A stretch of DNA of 46,687 bases, from the NCBI GenBank assembly GCA_900555835.1, contig USMK01000012.1, forward strand, positions 1 to 46,687, read 5' to 3'. Shown piece by piece: positions 16,753-25,044 of the stretch. How positions within the stretch are numbered: the stretch's first letter is position 1; the number at the start of each line of letters is the position of its first letter. Source of the stretch: an uncultured Clostridium sp. (GTDB lineage Bacteria; Bacillota; Clostridia; TANB77; CAG-508). A model generated the notes under the pieces. The model ran no database searches. It saw only the letters and a list, made by a program, of their open reading frames with translations, and had not been told where the DNA came from. A program made the position numbers and the translations under genes.

Positions 16753-18119
16753 ATGGCGAAGGGTAAGAGTGTGTTTGTTTGTGGTGAGTGTGGGTATGAG
16801 TCGGCTAAGTGGCTGGGGAAGTGCCCTGGGTGTGGTGCTTGGAATAGCTTTTATGAGGAGAAAGTTGTTAAGGATAGTGGTAGTAAGAGTGGTGGAGAGA
16901 AGAGAAAGAGTGCTACTGCTAGGAAACTTAATAGTTTGGAGAGTAAGAAAACTACTAGAATGTCGACTGGTATTGGGGAACTTAATAGAGTGCTAGGCGG
17001 TGGATTGGTTGAAGGTTCTTTGGTGCTTTTGGGAGGAGAACCTGGCATTGGAAAGTCTACTTTGATTTTGCAAATTTGTGATAAGGTTGAAGCTAATGGG
17101 CCTGTTTTATATGTATCTGGCGAAGAATCTGCTGAGCAGATTAAGATTAGAGCCGACAGGCTTAATATAAAGAGCGAGAATATCTTATTTTTGGCTGAAA
17201 CCGATATTGATTTAATCGAAGAAACAATTACCACTCTAAACCCTAAACTTGTGATAATAGATTCCATACAAACAATGTACTCTGATGACATAACCTCTGC
17301 ACCTGGTAGTGTGAGCCAAGTTAGAGAAATTACTGCTCGTATTATGAAAATGTGCAAATCAAATGGAATTACAACAATCATAATTGGACATGTTACAAAA
17401 GACGGAAATATAGCAGGACCAAGAGTCCTAGAACACATGGTAGATACAGTTTTATATCTAGAAGGAGAAAGGTATTTCTCATACAGAATTCTAAGAGGTG
17501 TTAAAAACAGATTCGGTTCTACTAATGAAATTGGAATGTTTGAAATGCAAAGCGAAGGAATGGTGGAAATAGATAATCCATCTTCAATACTAATTTCAGA
17601 ACGTGAAGACAATCCATCACGGTTCAGTCATAGTTGCTAGCTTAGAAGGAACAAGAGTGCTTTTAATTGAGTTACAAGCCCTTACAACTCCAACTATATT
17701 TGGAATGCCAAGAAGAACAGCTAATGGAATTGACTACAACAGATTAACTCTTCTAATTGCAGTGTTGGAGAAAAAAGCAGGACTAAACCTAGGCAACCAG
17801 GATGTATACCTAAATGTAGTAGGAGGACTTAAAGTAAATGAACCAGCTGTTGACTTAGGAATGGTTTTAGCTTCTGCTTCAAGTTTTAAAAACATAAGTA
17901 TAAAGCAAGATACTGTCGTAATAGGTGAGGTTCGGACTAACAGGTGAAGTTAGAGCAGTAAATCTAATAGAAAAAAGATTAAAGGAAGCCGAAAAATTAG
18001 GTTTTAAAACTTGCATTATACCAGAAAATAACAAAAAACTATTGAAAGAGAAATTTAAATTAGATATAATAGGTGTGAAAAATATAAATGATGCAATGAG
18101 AGCCATTGGTTTAAAATAA
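16753..18119 (+). CDS. radA: DNA repair protein RadA/Sms, read through two CGG +1 shifts
   Basis: RadA is a RecA-like helicase-type protein that helps branch migration in recombination. Read in three joined frames it has 454 residues, the normal length. The N-terminus has a CxxC...CxxC zinc finger (CGECGYESAKWLGKCPGCGA), then Walker A GEPGIGKST and the RadA-specific KNRFGSTNEIG. The Lon-protease-like domain comes after the first shift. Without recoding it stops at 17640 after 295 residues. CGG at 17620 and 17933 are the break points; skipping C gives NPS-G-SVIVASLEGTR and GEV-G-LTGEVRAV, both conserved in the family. The start follows AGGAGG. Early codons are strikingly G/T-rich. disA follows 15 bases later, a common pairing. 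Confidence 0.93.
17620..17622 (+). other. CGG +1 shift site 1 (radA)
   Basis: Zero frame TCA-CGG-TTC runs to TAG at 17638. Skipping C17620 gives Gly290 (GGT) and restores RadA at the entry to the Lon-like domain. It is the only site followed by T. Confidence 0.88.
17933..17935 (+). other. CGG +1 shift site 2 (radA)
   Basis: Zero frame GTT-CGG-ACT reaches TGA three codons after the CGG. Skipping C17933 gives Gly394 (GGA) in the conserved GEVGLTGEVR motif. Confidence 0.9.
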
Positions 18120-18134
18120 GGATGTGAGATTTCT

Positions 18135-19211
18135 TTGGAAGAAAATGCAAAAAAAGAAGATATGCTAACAGAAATTTTAAAATTGATAGCACCTGGAACA
18201 GCCTTACGTGAAGGCTTAGAAAATATTTTAAAAGCAAAAACAGGTGCTTTAATAATAATTGGAGATTCAAAAGAAATAATGGAAATAGTGGATGGTGGTT
18301 TCAAAATAAACGAAGACTATACTCCTGCTAGACTATACGAGCTAGCAAAAATGGATGGAGCAATTGTGCTAAGTAGTGATATGAAAAAAATTCTGCTTGC
18401 AAATGCACAAATAATGCCATCACACACAATTCCTACACAAGAAACAGGTACACGTCACAGAACAGCAGAACGTACAGCAAAACAAACTGACGAATTGGTA
18501 ATTAGTATATCTCAAAGAAGAAATATAATAACAGTATTTAAAGGAAATTTAAGATATACAATAGAAGAAACATCAAAAATAATAACAAAAGCTAACCAAG
18601 CACTTCAAATTCTAGAAAAATACAAAAAAGTATTTGATAGTAACCTAAGCATATTAAATGAATATGAATTCAATGATATCGTAACACTAGACAATGTAAT
18701 AAACTGTTTACAAAGAGCAGAAAAAGTTATGATGGTTGTAGAAGAAGTTAAGAAAAGCATATATCAACTTGGAACAGATGGAAGGCTTGTGCAAATGCAG
18801 TTAGACGAGTTAATCGGAGGCTTAGAAAACGAAGAATTACTAATGATAAAAGACTATTTAGCACAAACCAAAAGAAAAGCACCAGAAAAAGTTTTAGAAG
18901 AAATAAGAAAAACAGGTGCAAATATAAATGAAATAATAATAGCAAAAGTATTGGGATACGAAAATTTCGAAAATTACGAAGAAATTGCAGTATATCCAAA
19001 AGGATACAGAATACTAAGCAAGGTGCCAAAAGTTCCATCAAACATAGTTGATAATCTGGTAAAATATTTCAAATCATTCCAACACATATTACTTGCCGAA
19101 ATAGAAGAACTAGACAAAGTAGAAGGAATAGGCGAAATCAGAGCCAAAAACATAAAACAAACATTAAAAAGAATGCAAGAACAATTTGTGTTTGATAATA
19201 TAATGATATAA
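18135..19211 (+). CDS. disA: DNA integrity scanning diadenylate cyclase DisA
   Basis: DisA makes cyclic di-AMP from two ATP and binds branched DNA, which stops synthesis. The 358-residue protein starts at TTG 18135, with only a weak ribosome site (GGATGTGAG). The DAC domain shows the DGA motif (MDGAIVLSSD, about residue 75) and the RHR motif (TGTRHRTAERTAKQ). A helical linker follows, and helix-hairpin-helix DNA-binding sequence at the C-terminus (VEGIGEIRAKNIKQTLKRM). It lies just after radA; RadA is known to modulate DisA in Bacillus, so co-expression makes sense. All of it reads in one frame with no CGG. Confidence 0.96.
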   Translation: MEENAKKEDMLTEILKLIAPGTALREGLENILKAKTGALIIIGDSKEIMEIVDGGFKINEDYTPARLYELAKMDGAIVLSSDMKKILLANAQIMPSHTIPTQETGTRHRTAERTAKQTDELVISISQRRNIITVFKGNLRYTIEETSKIITKANQALQILEKYKKVFDSNLSILNEYEFNDIVTLDNVINCLQRAEKVMMVVEEVKKSIYQLGTDGRLVQMQLDELIGGLENEELLMIKDYLAQTKRKAPEKVLEEIRKTGANINEIIIAKVLGYENFENYEEIAVYPKGYRILSKVPKVPSNIVDNLVKYFKSFQHILLAEIEELDKVEGIGEIRAKNIKQTLKRMQEQFVFDNIMI

Positions 19212-19231
19212 CAAAAGAAGGGAGAACAAAT

Positions 19232-21223
19232 ATGCTATCTTCAAATAAAGGTATAACTCTAATGATGCTAATAATTACAATAATAGTGCTTTCAATATTA
19301 ACAGCAGTAACTGTATCAGTCGGAAGCAGTACACTTAAAGAGATGCAAGTTGAAGCATATGTTGCAAAAATGAATATGGTGCAATCAAGAGTTAATGTAA
19401 TAAGTCAAAAGGTGCAAGAAGGGGATACTTCATATGCTAATATAGGAACTGAGATAAGCGCACTTAGTGAAACTAATAAAAATAAAGTTGCCAACATATT
19501 AAATGGAATTTCAAGTGATGGATTTAAATTCTATAACCAAACAGATTTAAAAGAATTGGGAGTAGAAAAAATAGATGAAGATGTTATTATAAACCTAAAC
19601 ACGAAAAAAATTTACTCAATGGTAGGAATAAAATATGAAGGCAAAACTTACTATAATCAATATGATTTACCAAATGGAGTGCAAGTAGTTGACTATGGAA
19701 CCTTACAAACACAAGGACCAGACTTCACCATTGAAAAGGAAAACTATGGTTTAACAGTAAAGGTCAATATAACAAACATAATATATGACGAGCAAATAAA
19801 TGGCTCAGATATATATTATGGAGAAGTAACAGATAGTACAACAAATCCGGTAACAGTAAGCTTTTGGCAAAGAGCAAATGGTACAAGCTTTCAAGTAACC
19901 AAAACTGCAACATATGCTGTAAAAGTGGTTGACAAAAACAATGGTCAAACCATAAAAACAGTAGATGTAGTAACATGCAACAGCCCAGAAATAACAACAG
20001 GAATGGTGCCAGTAATATACGAAAATGGCAAATGGAAGAAAGTACAAGACAATGAAATTGGCAAGTGGTATGATTATGCTGAGAAAAAATGGGCTAATAT
20101 AATGTTAAGTGATGGGCTAGTAGTAAATGCAGATGGAACGATAGACGAGAATAAAATGGGAAGTATGTTTGTGTGGATACCTAGGTATGCTTATCAGATT
20201 ACAAGCAATTACCATAATGGAGGAGAAGGAATAAGCGGAAATATAAATGTTAAGTTTTTGAAAAATTTAACTTATTTAGCAACAGATGAAACAACTACTA
20301 AAATGACCAATGCATCAGGAGAAGGCAACTGGAATGTACATCCTGCATTTACAGATGGAAGTGAGAATAATTATGCAAACGGAGGCTGGGACAGAGAGCT
20401 AACTGGTATTTGGGTAGCTAAATTTGAAGCTAGTAGTTCTTCTCCAAGTTTGGATTATGGTGGGGGAGATGTGACAACACTTAATGTGAAGGTGTTGCCT
20501 AATGTAACTAGTTGGAGAAATATTAGCATAACAAATATGTTTAGTAATTGTTTGAGTATGAATGGAAGCGGGAATATATATGGAATTCCTAGTAATGCAG
20601 TAACTCATTTGATGAAGAATAGTGAGTGGGGGGCTGTGGCTTATTTGACGCATAGTAGGTATGGTAGAAATGGGGAAGAAGTTACTATAAATAATAGTAG
20701 TTCGTATATTACAGGAAATGCCGGTAATACAGTATCAGCAGAAGGTGCTAGTGGAGTAACTAATGCTTATAATACTGATAAAGGTGTATTGGCAAGTACG
20801 ACGGGAAATGTGTATGGAATATATGATATGAGTGGAGGAGCTGACGAAATGGTTGCTGCTACATTGAAAAAGTTTATGAGTACGGTTTTCCCAAGTGCTA
20901 GTTCGAAAATGATAGATACATATGATGGTGAAGGAACCTATGAACAAGTGTATGAAAAAAATTCGAAAAGGTATGGAGATGCTGGCTATGAAATATCAAA
21001 AGCTGGAAATAGAGGAAATTATTCAGATTCATGGAATGGAGATGCAGCACTAGAACTTTTTGCAGAAGAAGGAAACATAAAAATACATATTAAGAAAAGG
21101 GGAAATACTTTTGATAGAACTGTTAATGCTGGAATTTTTTCTTTTTATGAAACACATGCCGTTAATTTAGAAAATACCAGTGCCGCTTATCAGGGATTTC
21201 GTCCAACAATAGTAATTGAATGA
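19232..21223 (+). CDS. Prepilin-like surface protein with SUMF-like C-terminal domain
   Basis: A 663-residue protein with a type IV prepilin-like N-terminus: short basic leader, then KGITLMMLIITIIVLSIL, cleavable after the Gly. The usual Glu at mature position 5 is replaced by Met. The middle part (about 160-260) looks like an immunoglobulin-like domain. The C-terminal half has MFVWIPRYAY, GIWVAKFEAS, VYGIYDMSGGADEMV and AYQGFRPTIVIE, which resembles the formylglycine-generating-enzyme/SUMF1 fold often found on clostridial surface proteins. Such domains usually act as ligand-binding lectin-like folds. No pilus assembly genes are nearby. GGGAG precedes ATG 19232. Third-position bias switches from A/C-rich to G/T-rich within the gene. 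Confidence 0.75.
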   Translation: MLSSNKGITLMMLIITIIVLSILTAVTVSVGSSTLKEMQVEAYVAKMNMVQSRVNVISQKVQEGDTSYANIGTEISALSETNKNKVANILNGISSDGFKFYNQTDLKELGVEKIDEDVIINLNTKKIYSMVGIKYEGKTYYNQYDLPNGVQVVDYGTLQTQGPDFTIEKENYGLTVKVNITNIIYDEQINGSDIYYGEVTDSTTNPVTVSFWQRANGTSFQVTKTATYAVKVVDKNNGQTIKTVDVVTCNSPEITTGMVPVIYENGKWKKVQDNEIGKWYDYAEKKWANIMLSDGLVVNADGTIDENKMGSMFVWIPRYAYQITSNYHNGGEGISGNINVKFLKNLTYLATDETTTKMTNASGEGNWNVHPAFTDGSENNYANGGWDRELTGIWVAKFEASSSSPSLDYGGGDVTTLNVKVLPNVTSWRNISITNMFSNCLSMNGSGNIYGIPSNAVTHLMKNSEWGAVAYLTHSRYGRNGEEVTINNSSSYITGNAGNTVSAEGASGVTNAYNTDKGVLASTTGNVYGIYDMSGGADEMVAATLKKFMSTVFPSASSKMIDTYDGEGTYEQVYEKNSKRYGDAGYEISKAGNRGNYSDSWNGDAALELFAEEGNIKIHIKKRGNTFDRTVNAGIFSFYETHAVNLENTSAAYQGFRPTIVIE

Positions 21224-21271
21224 TTTTTGAGAACGTAGGAAAAAAGTAGATCTTAAAATTGGCTGTTGAAA

Positions 21272-21358
21272 AAAGGAGGTAGAATATAAAATTTGATTAA
21301 GATTTCGTACGGATATTCCGCGGCACATTCCTCCTTTGTCAACTACTCTATGTAGTTA
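21272..21358 (+). promoter_or_regulatory. Structured leader region, function unknown
   Basis: Within the 187-base gap before ATG 21411 there is a distant inverted repeat, AAAGGAGG at 21272 and CCTCCTTT at 21330. It encloses an unusually GC-rich patch (TACGGATATTCCGCGG). A second hairpin AACTAC/GTAGTT follows at 21341-21358. It could be a leader that hides a ribosome-site-like sequence, or the relic of a lost gene. I see no known riboswitch. Confidence 0.3.
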
Positions 21359-21410
21359 AGGTAAGAAATATAAATTGGAAAAATAAAATTTGAGAAAAGG
21401 TGAACAAAAA

Positions 21411-22283
21411 ATGAGCGAAAGAAAAGAAATAAAAATGAGTTTGGGATGTTTTATTGCAATTGTGGTTGTAATGGTGATTTTGATTGTAACTATTATAATT
21501 GCTGGATTTAATATTATGAATAAGGAAAAAGAAAATCAAATAAATGAAAGCCAAAAAGATATGGAAATTGTGAGTAATACAATAAAAAAAACGGAAGATA
21601 GTAATATTACAAGCAATAATAACATAAGTAGCAATTCTACATCTTCATATAATCCTACTGAAACTAAAACAAATAATGCAACTGCAATAGATCTTAAACA
21701 ATATATTTTATATAAAACTGGAAAAAGAGGAAAAATGGATAAAGACGATTTAGATTATAATACTGTTTTGAGAAGTGAAATAAATCCAGATAAAGATGTA
21801 AATAGTGTTACAAATTATACAAGCTCAATGAAATGGTCAGTATATAGTAATTCTGATTATAGTATAGAATATCCAACAGGTTGGACTGTAGAGTATCCAA
21901 CAAATGGGATAGAAGAAATTAGAGTTTCTGGAAAACTTGTAGGTAAACAGGCAGTAGATGCTGGGGTAAATGGAGATAAAGTTGTAGAGGCAGAAACAAT
22001 TCTTGTGGCATATAAAGCAGTAACCTGCACATTAGAGGAGATAAATCAAATAGGATTAGAACAAGATTATTGTGGTGCTATAGAGGGCGAGTATGGGAGA
22101 TGGACACAAACAAGCTTAGAGGGGAAAAATGTAAATGCCTTAGATAATTATCAATTTATAGATAATGGTGATGGAACATATAAAGTTATCAAAACAAGAG
22201 TTTTAAATTCAAATGACGAAGAAACTACACATAAAACACTTAACCTAGAAACTCATTTTGTATGTGAAACAAAAGTAAAATGA
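21411..22283 (+). CDS. Membrane-anchored extracytoplasmic protein
   Basis: I choose ATG 21411, preceded by AAAAGGTG; an in-frame TTG at 21390 is earlier. The 290-residue protein has a short charged cytoplasmic tail and one strong membrane segment at about residues 10-35 (FIAIVVVMVILIVTIIIAGF). A Ser/Asn/Thr-rich linker follows, then a globular domain from about residue 115 with IEYPTGWTVEYPTNGIEEI, which is compatible with a PsbP/DUF-type beta-rich extracellular domain. I do not recognise the family. UGA is used as its stop codon, showing that UGA is not reassigned. Confidence 0.65.
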   Translation: MSERKEIKMSLGCFIAIVVVMVILIVTIIIAGFNIMNKEKENQINESQKDMEIVSNTIKKTEDSNITSNNNISSNSTSSYNPTETKTNNATAIDLKQYILYKTGKRGKMDKDDLDYNTVLRSEINPDKDVNSVTNYTSSMKWSVYSNSDYSIEYPTGWTVEYPTNGIEEIRVSGKLVGKQAVDAGVNGDKVVEAETILVAYKAVTCTLEEINQIGLEQDYCGAIEGEYGRWTQTSLEGKNVNALDNYQFIDNGDGTYKVIKTRVLNSNDEETTHKTLNLETHFVCETKVK

Positions 22284-22327
22284 TTTTGGAATAAAAAATA
22301 GAACAGGAAGGAGCGAAAGAATGGCAT

Positions 22328-22723
22328 ATGAACTTACAGGAATATAAACAAAAGATTATAGATTTTTTAACTGAAAAGACCAATTGCTGTGCTATTGTGG
22401 TATTTGGAAGTTTTGCTCGTGATAGCCAAAGAATGGATAGCGATATAGATATTGCTATTAAAACTGATAAAAAGATAACAAATACGGAATTGTTTTATTT
22501 GCAAAATGAACTTGCCGATATATTAAAAAGAGATGTGGACCTAATTGACTTATCTTCTGATTTGGGAGATGGTTTTAGATATGAAATATTGATAAATGGT
22601 GTATTGATTTATTGTACAAATGAATTTGAATTTGATTTATATAAATTAAGAATGTTTAGAGAGTATTTAGAATTAAATGAAAGCAGAGCAGAAATATTAA
22701 GGAAAATTAAGGAAGGAAAATAA
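22328..22723 (+). CDS. mntA: MntA-like nucleotidyltransferase antitoxin
   Basis: A 131-residue minimal nucleotidyltransferase with the motif GSFARDSQRMDSDIDIAI, which fits GS(x)10DxD. In HEPN/MNT systems this antitoxin transfers AMP groups from ATP to a tyrosine of the HepT toxin and so silences it. The start is ambiguous: GGAAGGAG is better spaced for an ATG at 22321, which opens only an eight-codon frame, while the protein begins at 22328. The toxin gene follows after one base, the standard paired layout. Confidence 0.88.
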   Translation: MNLQEYKQKIIDFLTEKTNCCAIVVFGSFARDSQRMDSDIDIAIKTDKKITNTELFYLQNELADILKRDVDLIDLSSDLGDGFRYEILINGVLIYCTNEFEFDLYKLRMFREYLELNESRAEILRKIKEGK

Positions 22724-22724
22724 T

Positions 22725-23126
22725 ATGGAAAACAAAGCTGTTATAATAAATAAATACGAGATAATTAAAAGATGTATTAATAGAATAAACGAAGAATATG
22801 CCGAGAATCCTGATAGTTTAGAAGATTACAGAAAAGAAGACTGTATTGTATTAAATTTACAAAGAGCATGCGAAGCTGTTATTGATATTGCAATGTATGA
22901 AGTTTCTACTAAAAGATTAGGTGTGCCACAGAGCAAAAGAGAAGCTATTGAGCTTTTGTATAAAAATAATTTGATTGAGGAAAAATGCTATAAAAATATA
23001 AAAAACATGATAGGTTTTAGAAATATTGCAGTCCACGATTACCGAAAAATAGAACCAGAGATATTACAAGATGTGATTGAAAATCATTTAAAAGATTTAG
23101 AAGATTTCGCAAAGAATTTTATTTAG
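22725..23126 (+). CDS. hepT: HepT-like HEPN toxin
   Basis: A 133-residue all-helical HEPN protein. The C-terminal half carries RNIAVHDY, an exact match to the HEPN RNase motif R(x)4HxY. The tyrosine in it is the residue that the partner MntA would AMPylate. Together with the upstream gene it forms a complete HEPN/MNT (type VII) toxin-antitoxin module. The motif is intact, so the toxin is probably functional. HepT homologues cleave RNA, including tRNA ends in studied cases; the target here is unknown. Confidence 0.88.
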   Translation: MENKAVIINKYEIIKRCINRINEEYAENPDSLEDYRKEDCIVLNLQRACEAVIDIAMYEVSTKRLGVPQSKREAIELLYKNNLIEEKCYKNIKNMIGFRNIAVHDYRKIEPEILQDVIENHLKDLEDFAKNFI

Positions 23127-23218
23127 TGCTTTGGAAGAACGAAGGAAAATGGAAGAGGTATTTTTCCTCTGTTCCCAACAATAGGTGTGTGAAAGTTTGG
23201 TAAAATTGGAAATCTGTA

Positions 23219-23247
23219 TTGACACATTTTGAAAATAAATATATAAT
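23219..23247 (+). promoter_or_regulatory. Sigma-A promoter of the cyclophilin gene
   Basis: Consensus TTGACA at 23219-23224, a 17-base spacer and consensus TATAAT at 23242-23247, 46 bases before ATG 23293. Confidence 0.9.
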
Positions 23248-23292
23248 TCAAAAATAGAAAAAGGGCTATATGCCGAAGAAAGAGGAGAGAAA

Positions 23293-24078
23293 ATGAAAAA
23301 TTCAAGAACATGGTTAATTGTGTTGTTGGTGGCACTTTTAGTTGTTGCTGTAATACTTGGTATAGGGTATTATAAAAAATTAACTGAAAATAAACAAAAT
23401 CCAATAGTTACAATGAATATTAAAGATTATGGTACTATAAAAATGGAATTATACCCAGATATAGCACCTAATACTGTGGCTAATTTTATAAAATTGGCTC
23501 AAAATGGATATTATGATGGCTTGACTTTCCATAGAGTTGTAAAAGATTTTATGATTCAAGGTGGAGATAAAAAAGGTGATGGGACAGGCTCTGTTACTTT
23601 AAAAGATTTATATCCAGATGGAGATAGTGAAGACGAGTATACAATTGAGGGAGAGTTTGTGGCTAATAATTATACAAAAAATACTCTAAAATTTGAAAGA
23701 GGAGTATTGGCAATGGCTAGAGGAGATTATACTTCTATTAGTTCTTCTTTAAAAACACAGTCTTACAATTCAGCAGGTTCACAATTCTTTATTATGGTAA
23801 AGGATACACCAAGATTAAACGGACAATATGCTGCTTTTGGTAGAGTTTTAGAGGGAATGGACATTGTTGACCAAATTGTAAACTTAGAAACTGCAACTGA
23901 AACAAACGAAAAAACAGGAGAAACAACTACAACAGATACACCTGTTGATAAACCTGTAATTGAGAGTGTTACAGTTGAAACATATGGAAAAGATTATGGT
24001 AATCCAACTACACAAAAGCCATTTGATTATATGAGTTATTTAATGTCATTATATAATTCAAGTTCTAGTAGTAAATAA
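23293..24078 (+). CDS. Membrane-anchored cyclophilin-type peptidyl-prolyl isomerase
   Basis: Catalyses cis-trans isomerisation of prolyl bonds, probably outside the membrane to help exported proteins fold. The 261 residues have a non-lipoprotein N-terminal anchor at about residues 7-28 (no lipobox Cys), then a cyclophilin domain. Landmarks are PNTVANFIKLAQNGYYDG, TFHRVVKDFMIQGGD with the catalytic Arg, an AMARG-like LAMARGDYTS, SAGSQFFIMV and YAAFGRVLEGMDIVDQI. An insertion of about 40 residues between the GGD and AMARG blocks is somewhat longer than in minimal cyclophilins. It is a single-gene transcription unit between a consensus promoter and a strong terminator. Confidence 0.94.
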   Translation: MKNSRTWLIVLLVALLVVAVILGIGYYKKLTENKQNPIVTMNIKDYGTIKMELYPDIAPNTVANFIKLAQNGYYDGLTFHRVVKDFMIQGGDKKGDGTGSVTLKDLYPDGDSEDEYTIEGEFVANNYTKNTLKFERGVLAMARGDYTSISSSLKTQSYNSAGSQFFIMVKDTPRLNGQYAAFGRVLEGMDIVDQIVNLETATETNEKTGETTTTDTPVDKPVIESVTVETYGKDYGNPTTQKPFDYMSYLMSLYNSSSSSK

Positions 24079-24080
24079 TA

Positions 24081-24113
24081 TTAAAAGAGTAGATAAAATA
24101 TCTACTCTTTTAA
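24081..24113 (+). terminator. Strong terminator, perfect 15-bp palindrome
   Basis: A perfect inverted repeat, TTAAAAGAGTAGATA with its complement around an AAA loop, three bases after the cyclophilin stop. The 3' arm ends in a T run. Confidence 0.93.
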
Positions 24114-24131
24114 CACAAGGAGGATAAAAAA

Positions 24132-24713
24132 ATGGAAAAAAACACATTAATTATAGTAGAAGGCCCACAAGGCGCGGGAAAAAGCACTTTTACTAATTAT
24201 TTAAGAGAAAACCTAGGTTCTAGCGATTTGCATAGATTAACAGGGATTAAGGACAAAACCAAAACAGGACTTACAAAAGTAACAAAAAGATTTCAAAGAG
24301 AGTTAGATTATATAAAACAAGGAACAGACGCATCAAATCCAATTATGGTTTACGATAGGCACTTTTTTACAGACGAAGTGTATGCTCGTCTTGGATATAA
24401 GGAATATTCTTTTGAAGAACAATATCAAAATTTTCTAAAACAACTAAATGAAATGGAATTAAATATATTTTTGATTATTCTTTATTTAAAAGATGAAAGT
24501 TTATATGAGGAAAGATTGGCAAGTAGAAGTAAATTTGAGTATCAAAAATTCGATATTCAAAATAGCATAAATCAACAAAGGGAATATTTAAAACTAGCAG
24601 ACGAAATAGAAAAGCAGTCTACAAATATAAATGTAATTAGATTTGCTAATGATAATGAAGAAATGTTTGAAACACAAATGAAAGATTTTTTTGAAAAAAT
24701 ACAAAAGCCCTAA
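24132..24713 (+). CDS. P-loop nucleoside/nucleotide kinase-like protein
   Basis: A 193-residue P-loop kinase with Walker A EGPQGAGKST at residues 10-19, YDRHFFTDEVYAR (a DRS/DRH-type motif of deoxynucleoside and thymidylate kinases) and a LID-like arginine region (YEERLASRSKFEYQ). It most resembles thymidylate-kinase/deoxynucleoside-kinase-like proteins. Substrate unknown. AAGGAGGA precedes ATG 24132. Confidence 0.75.
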   Translation: MEKNTLIIVEGPQGAGKSTFTNYLRENLGSSDLHRLTGIKDKTKTGLTKVTKRFQRELDYIKQGTDASNPIMVYDRHFFTDEVYARLGYKEYSFEEQYQNFLKQLNEMELNIFLIILYLKDESLYEERLASRSKFEYQKFDIQNSINQQREYLKLADEIEKQSTNINVIRFANDNEEMFETQMKDFFEKIQKP

Positions 24714-24788
24714 ATGCTTGCAAGAGTAAGTAAATATTTGTATGTGGATGCTTTTTTGAAAAAATATAAAATTTTTTTCAAAAAAGTA

Positions 24789-24817
24789 TTGACATATGGT
24801 TCTATATAGTTTATAAT
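24789..24817 (+). promoter_or_regulatory. tRNA-Gly promoter
   Basis: Consensus TTGACA at 24789-24794, a 17-base spacer and TATAAT at 24812-24817, ending 32 bases before the tRNA. Confidence 0.92.
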
Positions 24818-24849
24818 CATACTTGTCGAGAGGAACAGGAACAAAATAT

Positions 24850-24923
24850 GCGGGTGTAGTTCAATGGTAGAATCCCAGCCTTCCAAGCTGGCTACGTGGG
24901 TTCGATTCCCACTACCCGCTCCA
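24850..24923 (+). tRNA. trnG: tRNA-Gly (anticodon UCC)
   Basis: A complete 74-nt cloverleaf with encoded CCA. Acceptor GCGGGTG pairs with TACCCGC; anticodon stem CCAGC/GCTGG holds the 7-base loop CTTCCAA with anticodon TCC at 24882-24884; T arm GTGGG-TTCGATT-CCCAC. It reads GGA, the codon used after nine of the ten CGG shifts in this window. The loop is a normal 7 bases and position 37 is A, so it shows no sign of an expanded four-base anticodon. It has its own promoter and terminator. Confidence 0.97.
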
Positions 24924-24928
24924 AACAT

Positions 24929-24973
24929 TAAAATCTTGTAAGTGCTTTAAATTAGTGCTTACAAGATTTTTTA
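24929..24973 (+). terminator. tRNA-Gly terminator
   Basis: AATCTTGTAAG pairs with CTTACAAGATT and is followed by a T run, directly after the tRNA. Confidence 0.92.
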
Positions 24974-25044
24974 TTTATAAAACAAGACTATTAATATGTA
25001 ATAGATTTAAATTTTATAATACTTTAAGTTAGGAGATAAAGCAT

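Noticed and set aside
16851..17612. A 253-codon minus-strand frame opposite radA
   Set aside because: Antisense shadow of a conserved gene; no recognisable domain or start signal.
17603..18119. Two extra genes after a truncated radA
   Set aside because: Both pieces are the Lon-like domain of RadA in shifted frames and have no ribosome sites; they join to the upstream frame at CGG.
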